Source: JARFQH01 sp041299015
GTDB taxonomy: Bacteria; Desulfobacterota; Desulfobacteria; Desulfobacterales; SG8-13
Reading direction: 5' to 3'
NCBI GenBank assembly: GCA_041299015.1
Contig: JBFYWB010000070.1
Location: 1-15,454 of the forward strand
Length of the DNA: 15,454 nt
Under the pieces are notes generated by a model, which saw only the letters and a program-made list of their open reading frames with translations, did no database searches and was not told the origin of the DNA. The translations under genes and the position numbers were made by a program. Below are positions 1-6,001 of this stretch, in pieces. Numbering within the stretch: position 1 is the first letter of the stretch; every line of letters begins with the position of its first letter.

Positions 1-1332
1 GGCCCTGACCGGCATGATGCGCGTGCTCCAGCCGGCCCCGGCGACACCCGTGCCGTTGTCCGTCTGCGCGGCGATGGTGCCGGCCACGTGGCTGCCGTGG
101 AAAATGCTGGTCCCGGGGTTCTGGGCCCCGGCGTCACTGGGGTCGGGGTCGATGGTGAGGTCGCCGTCCAAAGCGCTCTCGGGGTCGCTGACGAAGTCAT
201 AGCCCGTTGCGGTCAGCCGGCCGCTCAGATCGGGATGCTCGAACAAGACGCCCGTGTCGATGACGGCCACGATCACGCCGGGATTCCCGGTGGTCGTGTC
301 CCAGGCCTGGGGCAGGTTGATGAGAGGATAGTGCCATTGCCGCTGGAAAAGCGCATCCGACGGGGTTCGCTGTATCCGGCGGATGTAGTTGGGCTCGGCA
401 TAGGCCACATCGGCGCGATTCCGCAGCTCGGAGATGACCGTGAGTGTTTGCAGCTTACGCCGCAGCTCGGGGTCGAGAGCGAGCGGAGGACCCGACTCGG
501 GCGTCAGGGATAAGCGAGGCCGCGCCTGCATATTCGAAGTCGCACCGGTGAGGCCGAACAGCATCGCCCGGCCCGGTTCACCGGCCTTGTGCGTCAACCC
601 CATGGGCGTCATCCCGGCCGAGACCAGTCCGGCGCTGTTTCCCCTGACACCCCCGTCATTAAATGCGACGATCACCTCCCCGGGGACGAAATCGTTGGCG
701 ATGGCAAACGCGTCGGCCTGAAGACCGTCCGCTGCGGCGGTGAGATTCAGCGTGTAGGCGGAGGCGCCGCTGACGGCGCGGACCTCGATGAAATAAGTCC
801 CCGACGAATCGAGCCGGATAAGCTCTTTCTCCCCGTTTGCGTTGGTCGACGACGCCACGGGCCGGTCGAAATCCTGGTCGATAAAGAGATACAGGTCGAT
901 GTTGGTGCCCGACTCGGCGGCGTTCAGGGTGATCGTCTGGCCGGCCGTCAGGTCGGCCACGAAAAAGTCGCTGATATCGCCATCAGCGAACGACCGCCCG
1001 GGCGCCCCTTCTCCCGGCAGGTTCACGTAGCCGCCGAGGGTGACCAAACTGGAAACCCGCTGGACCAGATCGAGATCGATCAAGCCGTTTGCCGGATCGA
1101 ACAGGTCGTTGGCGGCATACGGCGCCTCCGGGTCATTGACATCACTGTCGATGGCGGTATTGGCGGCAAATGTAATTTCTCCGCTCACGGTAAATAACCC
1201 CTCGCCGGTGGCGGCGGTGCCGCTGCTGCCGCCACTGCCGCCGCAGGCCAGGAGGAAAAAGCCGGTGCCGCCCAGTAAAATCAAGCGGGTGAGCGCCGTT
1301 TTCCACGATCGGGGGAAGAGGGATATCTGCAT
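1..1332 (-). CDS. S8 subtilisin-family serine protease, predicted lipoprotein (C-terminus outside window)
   Basis: I read 444 residues in one open frame from the ATG at 1330-1332 to the window edge. The start gives a lipoprotein signal peptide ending in the lipobox LLAC with Cys30, followed by a Gly/Ser-rich linker, so the protein is probably membrane-anchored outside the cytoplasm. Residues about 120-200 (DFFVADLTAGQTITL ... GTYFIEV ... YTLNL) resemble a bacterial pre-peptidase (PPC) beta-sandwich. Residues about 205-318, with VPGEVIVAF and VAYAEPNY, look like an I9-type inhibitor propeptide. The catalytic domain begins near 330 and shows Asp359 in AVIDTG and His412 in HGSHVAGT. The Ser motif (GTS) would lie beyond the window. 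In the family, the propeptide assists folding and is then removed. The PPC domain is usually C-terminal to the protease, so its N-terminal position here is unusual. A possible AGGAAC ribosome site lies about 9 bp before the start. Confidence 0.93.
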   Translation of the reverse strand, partial: MQISLFPRSWKTALTRLILLGGTGFFLLACGGSGGSSGTAATGEGLFTVSGEITFAANTAIDSDVNDPEAPYAANDLFDPANGLIDLDLVQRVSSLVTLGGYVNLPGEGAPGRSFADGDISDFFVADLTAGQTITLNAAESGTNIDLYLFIDQDFDRPVASSTNANGEKELIRLDSSGTYFIEVRAVSGASAYTLNLTAAADGLQADAFAIANDFVPGEVIVAFNDGGVRGNSAGLVSAGMTPMGLTHKAGEPGRAMLFGLTGATSNMQARPRLSLTPESGPPLALDPELRRKLQTLTVISELRNRADVAYAEPNYIRRIQRTPSDALFQRQWHYPLINLPQAWDTTTGNPGVIVAVIDTGVLFEHPDLSGRLTATGYDFVSDPESALDGDLTIDPDPSDAGAQNPGTSIFHGSHVAGTIAAQTDNGTGVAGAGWSTRIMPVRA

Positions 1333-1411
1333 GGTGAACGCGTTCCTTTCTGATGCCGGATGCAATCAGGATATCAACAAAACCAAATATGAGATGTCTT
1401 CGAGGCCGGTT

Positions 1412-2164
1412 TCAAGGGCCTGCTTTGCGGTAAAGGGACGGTAGAAAAACGCCGATCAGCGCGGCGACCCAATCGAGCAGTTTGTCGAACCAGTCGCTGC
1501 GGTCCTGGTCCTTAAAAAATTCTTCCCGGGCCATGGACGGCTCGACAGCGATAGCGGGCCTGTCGGCTGAAACGCCCGCCACGTTGCCCGGCTCGGTGGT
1601 CGGCCCGCCGTCGATATCCGGCCTTTTGCCGCGGGAAACGGCCCCGTAAAGCCGGGTGACCGACACCTTGTCATAACCGCCAGGCACCCTGCCTTTTACC
1701 ATGGGCAGGTCGCTGCGTAAATAGGGCAGTCCGCTGCGGGTTTGCGGCACTTTGCTGCCGCCGGCAGTGAGTCGATATGGAACAGCCGCGTCACTGCCGC
1801 GGGCAACCGGCATGCCGACCGGACGGTCGATTCCCGTCGCAGCGCAGGGAGATTCCGGGATCGGCGGTTGCCCTGCCGGTCCGGAGGAATCGGCCGTCGA
1901 CTCTCTTTCCAGGGGAGCATAAAACGTCTGCCACTGGCGGATGACCTGGCCGGCGAGCCGCTCCCGAACGTCGGGAAGAAAGTCGGACCAGCAGGACAGG
2001 GCGTTTTGCAGTTTGAGTTCTTTAAAATCGTTCGGCAGCGGCCGGACCCGGCGCTCCGCCGCTTGTTGGTAGAAACCCTGAAGGTATGTGTCAACCTTTT
2101 CCTCGGCGGCGGTTTGCAGCAGAAGCGCGCGCAGTGGATTCAAAATATGAGGCGGGCAGTGCAT
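1412..2164 (-). CDS. Hypothetical protein, family not recognised
   Basis: I do not recognise this protein of 250 residues (from the ATG at 2164). The N-terminal 85 residues are rich in Leu, Gln, Glu and Trp and probably alpha-helical (for example FKELKLQNALSCW and RERLAGQVIRQWQ). The middle is Pro/Ser/Gly-rich and likely disordered. The last 25 residues (WFDKLLDWVAALIGVFLPSLY) form one hydrophobic or amphipathic segment that could sit on a membrane. No signal peptide is visible. An in-frame TTG at 2206 would add 14 residues. I prefer the ATG because an in-frame stop lies just upstream of the TTG and neither start has a clear Shine-Dalgarno sequence. It lies between a transglycosylase-domain gene and a secreted protease gene on the same strand, so an envelope-related role is possible but unproven. 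The open frame is long and agrees with its neighbours in strand. Confidence 0.6.
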   Translation of the reverse strand: MHCPPHILNPLRALLLQTAAEEKVDTYLQGFYQQAAERRVRPLPNDFKELKLQNALSCWSDFLPDVRERLAGQVIRQWQTFYAPLERESTADSSGPAGQPPIPESPCAATGIDRPVGMPVARGSDAAVPYRLTAGGSKVPQTRSGLPYLRSDLPMVKGRVPGGYDKVSVTRLYGAVSRGKRPDIDGGPTTEPGNVAGVSADRPAIAVEPSMAREEFFKDQDRSDWFDKLLDWVAALIGVFLPSLYRKAGP

Positions 2165-2268
2165 GGCGATATACGTTGTACTATTTTTGTTGCGTATATC
2201 TGCCAAAAACTGGTGCGGGTGTCAACTGGTAAAAAGAAAATGCGGTGCTTTTACTGGTGCGAAAGTCG

Positions 2269-3078
2269 TTATAAAAAACCTCCGGCCGATTCGAGCACCC
2301 TGGCCACGTAGAGCCGGGTTTCGGTGAAGGGAACATTACCGCTGTATTTCAGCACGTTGCCCGGGCCTGCGTTGTAGGCCGCCAACGCCAGGCGGGCCTC
2401 GCCCCCGAAAAGATCGAACATTTGACGGAGATAGCGGGTCCCGCCGTCAATGTTCTGGCGAATATCGAAAGGGTCCGTTACCCCCAAGTCTCGGGCGGTG
2501 GCCGGCATCAATTGCATCAAGCCCTGGGCGCCGGCCGCCGACACGGCATCGACTCTGAAAGCCGATTCGGCTTTGATGACGGCCTTGATCAGCTGCGGAG
2601 CCAGGTTGTATTTTCGGGCGGCTTCCTGAATGCAATTTTCAATCGTTTCCCTTTCGACCGCCTCGGCATGCCCACCGTCAGTCTTGCCCGTCCGATCGGA
2701 AGCCGGCGAGCGATCGTGTCGATTTAGGGACGTGCGGCAAGCCGCTGAAGGAAAAAAAGCGTCCGTCACCGCAGGCGAACAATTGGAAAAAGGTGTCGCC
2801 GCAGAGCGAATCGATGGCCGGGTATCGCCCTGCGGCCCCTTTTGGACGGAAAGGTGCGCTCGAACCGGGCGGGCCAGATAATCCGCGGCGGTCAGACCGC
2901 CATCCGCCCGGTTGACCTTCCCGTCATCAGGGGACAGGCTGGATTTTAGAAGACGGGCAAACGGATCAGCATCGTCCCGCGGTCCCTTGAGAGCCGCACT
3001 CCATTGTTTCAAAAGGTCTCTCGAAAGCGTGTGACGTGCCAGATAGTCTCGAATCGTCAGTCCATGTTTACTGACCAT
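2269..3078 (-). CDS. Lytic transglycosylase, SLT domain (goose-lysozyme-like fold)
   Basis: The 269-residue protein ends in a Slt-type transglycosylase domain (about 143-265). Family hallmarks are visible: IKAESAF with the probable catalytic Glu171, GLMQLMP at 186-192 and AYNAGPGNV at 234-242. Enzymes of this family cleave peptidoglycan glycan strands to leave 1,6-anhydro-muramic ends. The start is the ATG at 3076-3078 because it has a near-perfect GGAGGA site 5 bp upstream. A longer form from an ATG at 3121-3123 adds 15 residues, but its AGGAGG is about 12 bp away. Neither form has a signal peptide, which is odd for a periplasmic enzyme. The first 140 residues are not catalytic. They carry a short internal duplication, GLTIRDYLAR (6-15) and GLTAADYLAR (61-70), then a Ser/Pro/Arg-rich linker. 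The protein may be exported in another way, or may be a specialised enzyme linked to a secretion apparatus. Confidence 0.88.
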   Translation of the reverse strand: MVSKHGLTIRDYLARHTLSRDLLKQWSAALKGPRDDADPFARLLKSSLSPDDGKVNRADGGLTAADYLARPVRAHLSVQKGPQGDTRPSIRSAATPFSNCSPAVTDAFFPSAACRTSLNRHDRSPASDRTGKTDGGHAEAVERETIENCIQEAARKYNLAPQLIKAVIKAESAFRVDAVSAAGAQGLMQLMPATARDLGVTDPFDIRQNIDGGTRYLRQMFDLFGGEARLALAAYNAGPGNVLKYSGNVPFTETRLYVARVLESAGGFL

Positions 3079-3096
3079 GGTTTCCTCCGCAATGTA

Positions 3097-3135
3097 TCGT
3101 CGGTTGGGGTCTGCAATATCCATTCCAACCGACGA
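3097..3135. promoter_or_regulatory. Strong hairpin just upstream of the transglycosylase ribosome site
   Basis: On the minus strand TCGTCGGTTGG (3125-3135) and CCAACCGACGA (3097-3107) are perfect 11-bp arms around a 17-base loop. The hairpin ends 8 bp before the GGAGGA of the transglycosylase gene and its loop contains the alternative ATG at 3121-3123. There is no U-run, so termination of the EamA transcript is possible but not strongly indicated; a leader element is as likely. Confidence 0.5.
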
Positions 3136-3180
3136 CCTCCTGCGGTGGCCATCGGCAAATTACCGGAAGGCACCCGTTCA

Positions 3181-4095
3181 TCACGGACCGCCTTCACCGG
3201 CATGCCGCCTGTTGGTCCTCAAATAGTTCATGGCGATCCCGCTGGTCAGGATCATGAGGCCGCCGGCCCAAAAACGCCACGTGGCGGGGTCTCCCAAAAA
3301 GACAATGCCGACGATGGCGGTAAAGACGACCTCGCTGGACATGAAGACCCCGCCTTCCCAGCCCCGGCAGTAGAAAAAACCCTGGTTCATAAGGAGCTGG
3401 GCCGTGGCCGAAGAAAGGATAATCCCGAGGATCATGACCCATTCCGTTGGGTTTCCCGGCCACACCGGGTGCAGGGCGAATTTCGGCAGCGTCACCAGCG
3501 CTCCCATGGTACAGAAATAGAGATAGATGACGACCGGGCCGTTTTTTTCTCGAAGGGTGCGGATCAGCGTCACGGTGAGCCCGGCGAACACGCCGCCCAA
3601 GAGCGCCAGGGCTCGACCGAGAAGCCCGCCCGACAGTTGAAAATCAAAAATAATCCCAACACCGACCAACACCCCGAGAGTGCAGGCAATCCCGTAGCGC
3701 CCAATCCGCTCGCCATATAAAAGGAAAGAAAAAAGGGCCGAAAAAACAGGGAAGGAATAAAAAATAACCAGCGCGGTGGACACGGGTAACAGCCGGATCG
3801 CCGTCACCAGACAAACGAATGCGGCGGATCCGGTGCAACCTCTTATGACGAGAAGGCGGATGTTGCGGCCTCGGTAGAGATTTCGGCGACGCCCGAAAAC
3901 GGCCAGAAGCACCAGCACGCCCCCGCAAAAACGGTAAAAGCCGATATCCCAGACCCTGAACTGCGTCCCGAGGAGTTTGATGAAAACATTGAGCAGCGTG
4001 AACAGGAGCGCGGCCGACAACATAAACAGCGGTCCGGCTACGGCTGCATCGAGCGGTACCGGCCCTTGCGCTTTGACCTGATTGGCCATCTCCAT
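3181..4095 (-). CDS. EamA/DMT-superfamily membrane transporter
   Basis: The protein has 304 residues with about ten hydrophobic segments arranged as two tandem EamA halves (about 18-150 and 157-292). This is the usual size and layout of drug/metabolite-superfamily exporters. Each half closes in the typical way: VIFYSFPVFSALFSFLLYGERI in the first and SSEVVFTAIVGIVFLGDP in the second, with the conserved Glu and Pro or Gly near the end of the ninth and fourth helices. The substrate cannot be told from the sequence. I chose the ATG at 4093-4095, with GGAA close by. A TTG four codons upstream and an ATG two codons downstream are alternatives. It lies 83 bp after the dihydroorotate-dehydrogenase-like gene on the same strand, so co-transcription is possible. 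Read-through towards the transglycosylase gene would pass a strong hairpin at 3097-3135. Confidence 0.9.
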   Translation of the reverse strand: MEMANQVKAQGPVPLDAAVAGPLFMLSAALLFTLLNVFIKLLGTQFRVWDIGFYRFCGGVLVLLAVFGRRRNLYRGRNIRLLVIRGCTGSAAFVCLVTAIRLLPVSTALVIFYSFPVFSALFSFLLYGERIGRYGIACTLGVLVGVGIIFDFQLSGGLLGRALALLGGVFAGLTVTLIRTLREKNGPVVIYLYFCTMGALVTLPKFALHPVWPGNPTEWVMILGIILSSATAQLLMNQGFFYCRGWEGGVFMSSEVVFTAIVGIVFLGDPATWRFWAGGLMILTSGIAMNYLRTNRRHAGEGGP

Positions 4096-4178
4096 GTTTC
4101 CGCACAACCGTTTATGCTCGCTTAAAATCCGTCAGGCCGGGCACGTCAGGTTGAATAGGCTGAGAACGCTCTTGGTGA

Positions 4179-5165
4179 TCAGTTGGCGCCGCCGAAATAT
4201 TTCATGAACTGCACTCTTTCGTAAACCGCGGGATTGCTGCTCTTGGCCTGGCTCAGCTTGCCCCTGAAGTCGGACAGGCTGTTGAAGCCCTTCTTTTTCA
4301 TCCACTCCTCAAGGGTGGCGAGCATCGTCGCGATGTGACCCTTGCCGTGTTGGTAGAAAGCGGAAACCACCTGGACGGCGTTGGCCCCGGCCAGAATCTG
4401 CTTGATGAGCGCCACGCCGTCGTGAACGCCGGTGGATGCCGCCAGATCGCAATTAACGCGTTCCGCCATGATACCGACCCACCGCAGGGAGATCGTCAAA
4501 TCGGAAGGGCTGCTGAAAACATTGGAGGAAACCACCTCGAGTTTGTCGATGTCGAAATCGGGGCTGTAAAAGCGGTTGAACAGGACCAACCCGGCCACGC
4601 CGGTATTGGAGAGGTTTTGGATCATCGGCCCCAAATTAGAAAAATAGTAGCTGATCTTCAACGCAATCGGGATACGCACTTCTTTTTGAACTTTCTCGAT
4701 GATCCGAAAATACGCCTTTTCTTTTTCCTCGGAGGTGCGCTCGAAATCCGACGGCAGGAAGAACATGTTCAACTCCAGCGCATCCGCCCCGGCCTCTTCC
4801 AGCTGCTTGGCAAAGGAGGTCCATTCGTGAGAATAGACACAGTTGATGCTGGCGATGACCGGAATGGAGACGTTTTTTTTGCATTCCTCGATCAGGCTGG
4901 TGTACTTTTTTATCTTTCCGCTCTTCAGTTCGAAATCGTAATAATCGAACTGATCCATGTTGACGCCTTCCTGGCTGGCCTCCCGCAGTATGTCTTCGTA
5001 CTCGAACATGATTTCTTCTTCGAAAATCGATTTCAAGACCACGGCGCCCGCACCGTTTTCTTCGAACTCACGCACGCCTTTTATCGTGGCGCTCAATCCG
5101 GAGCTGCCGGCGATTAACGGATTCTTCAGTTTCAGCCCGAGGTATTCTGTTGTTAAATCAACCAT
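4179..5165 (-). CDS. Dihydroorotate dehydrogenase-like flavoprotein (TIM barrel)
   Basis: The 328-residue sequence follows the class 1 dihydroorotate dehydrogenase barrel. It opens with LTTEYLGLKLKNPLIAGSSGLS (3-24) and continues with VVLKSIFEEE (42-51), IPVIASINC (101-109), ADALELNMF (127-135), IPIALKIS (165-172), AASTGVHDG (242-250) and ANAVQVVSAFYQHG (261-274). The last two are the FMN-phosphate-binding end of the barrel. True PyrD enzymes have an SCPN catalytic loop after the ELN strand. Here that place reads NMFFLPSD, with neither Cys nor Ser at the usual position. This makes ordinary pyrimidine synthesis doubtful, and no pyr gene is nearby. FMN binding and an oxidoreductase role are likely; the substrate is unknown. 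The start is well supported by an AGGAGA site about 8 bp upstream. A likely extended -10 promoter lies at 5201-5206. Confidence 0.9.
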   Translation of the reverse strand: MVDLTTEYLGLKLKNPLIAGSSGLSATIKGVREFEENGAGAVVLKSIFEEEIMFEYEDILREASQEGVNMDQFDYYDFELKSGKIKKYTSLIEECKKNVSIPVIASINCVYSHEWTSFAKQLEEAGADALELNMFFLPSDFERTSEEKEKAYFRIIEKVQKEVRIPIALKISYYFSNLGPMIQNLSNTGVAGLVLFNRFYSPDFDIDKLEVVSSNVFSSPSDLTISLRWVGIMAERVNCDLAASTGVHDGVALIKQILAGANAVQVVSAFYQHGKGHIATMLATLEEWMKKKGFNSLSDFRGKLSQAKSSNPAVYERVQFMKYFGGAN

Positions 5166-5509
5166 TTTTCAAAATCTCCTTTCCAGATTGCCGTGTTTGA
5201 ATCATACCACCAACTTTTTTTTTGCGGAAGTCCATTGACCAATGGCCCCGTGAAGCAAACGAGGGTTCGCTACCCGCAGACCTTCCCTTTTTCGCGGTAC
5301 TGAAAAGACCGACTGCCGTCCTCATCGGAGCGCCGCCCGAGACAGCTCGGCGAATACAGCGTGCTATACGCGATACCATTTGGCCTATCGCCCGGTCAAT
5401 TAGATTTCGCCTATCCGCATGAAACTTCTTGACTTGCAGGGGGCTTTTTGGTCTGAAGGCGTTTTAAAACCGAATTGGATCCGACCCGATCGATGGAGGC
5501 AGCCTTCAA
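5166..5509. other. Divergent intergenic region between the DHOD-like gene and the HIRAN gene
   Basis: These 344 bp separate two divergently read genes and show no convincing gene; the short frames in them have no family resemblance or ribosome site. On the left lies a likely minus-strand promoter (5201-5206) next to a nine-base T run on the plus strand. CCATTG (5232-5237) and CAATGG (5240-5245) form an inverted repeat with a 2-bp centre, a possible operator upstream of that promoter. On the right, GCCTATC occurs twice as a direct repeat (5383-5389 and 5409-5415). TTGACT at 5429-5434 is a possible -35 for the plus-strand gene, but its -10 partner (TCTGAA at 5452-5457) is poor. Confidence 0.6.
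5194..5206 (-). promoter_or_regulatory. Extended -10 promoter for the DHOD-like gene
   Basis: On the minus strand TATGAT (5201-5206) matches the sigma-70 -10 box at five of six positions. It is preceded by TGG, giving the TGn extended -10 motif that reduces the need for a -35 box; the -35 position (TTCCGC, 17 bp upstream) is indeed poor. An A-tract of nine bases lies in the spacer. Transcription would start near 5194, leaving a leader of about 28 bases containing the AGGAGA ribosome site of the gene. Confidence 0.45.
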
Positions 5510-6001
5510 ATGGCCCTGATTGACAAACTTGAAGAGATATTCGGCACCCTGAGAAAGGGACAGGAAGAACATGTCGAATTGAAAGAGATTTCTTGCAACC
5601 GCAAAGACGATGGCTTTGTCAAGCGGATTCGAACCGCCGCCACCGGTTGTGAATACAGCAACATCGACGGCAGCGAGCGTCAGGAAAGTCTGCGTAAGCT
5701 CAAGGTCGGCGAAAAGGTGCGGTTGATTTGGGGAACCGGCGGCTCGGTAAACAAAAATACCGTCTACCTCTTGCGCAAAGGCAAAAGCAAGGAGCTTGCG
5801 ATGCCCGAATGCTTCGGCCGCCTGAGCGACAAGGTCGCCGCAGAGGTCATCCGGCGGTTGACTCAGGAAAACATCGTCACTGCGGCGAAAGTGGTCAGGA
5901 TCACTGGAGGGACCCGCAAAAACCCCCGCTTGGGTTGCGCTTTGGAACTATCCATGTATCCGGGCCCCAAACAGAAAAAAAAGAGGTTTTCGTTCTTTTA
6001 G
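5510..6001 (+). CDS. Small stand-alone HIRAN-domain protein
   Basis: The protein is 163 residues long. Residues about 39-150 fit the HIRAN pattern: IRTAATGCEYSNIDGSERQE, then LKVGEKVRLIWG, a variable NKNTVYLL strand, FGRLSDKVAAEVIRRL (102-117), and VVRITGGTRKNPRLGCALEL. HIRAN is a small beta-barrel found in eukaryotic Rad5/HLTF, where it binds 3' ends of single-stranded DNA, and in bacteria either alone or fused to nucleases and helicases. A role in recognising damaged or stalled DNA is inferred, not shown. The first 38 residues form a short helical lead. The C-terminal tail is strongly basic (KQKKKRF). The ATG has GGAGG about 10 bp upstream. The stop codon overlaps the end of prfC on the other strand by 4 bp. 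Confidence 0.7.
   Translation: MALIDKLEEIFGTLRKGQEEHVELKEISCNRKDDGFVKRIRTAATGCEYSNIDGSERQESLRKLKVGEKVRLIWGTGGSVNKNTVYLLRKGKSKELAMPECFGRLSDKVAAEVIRRLTQENIVTAAKVVRITGGTRKNPRLGCALELSMYPGPKQKKKRFSFF

Noticed and set aside
88..1197. Plus-strand open frames (88-513, 589-1197) opposite the protease
   Set aside because: They are antisense to a frame with clear lipobox, PPC and subtilase motifs, and their translations are low-complexity with no family likeness.
4335..5117. 260-codon plus-strand frame
   Set aside because: It lies entirely antisense to the dihydroorotate-dehydrogenase-like gene, which has a ribosome site and conserved barrel motifs.
5158..5422. Short frames on both strands in the divergent gap
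   Set aside because: They overlap the likely promoter and ribosome site of the DHOD-like gene and have no family features.
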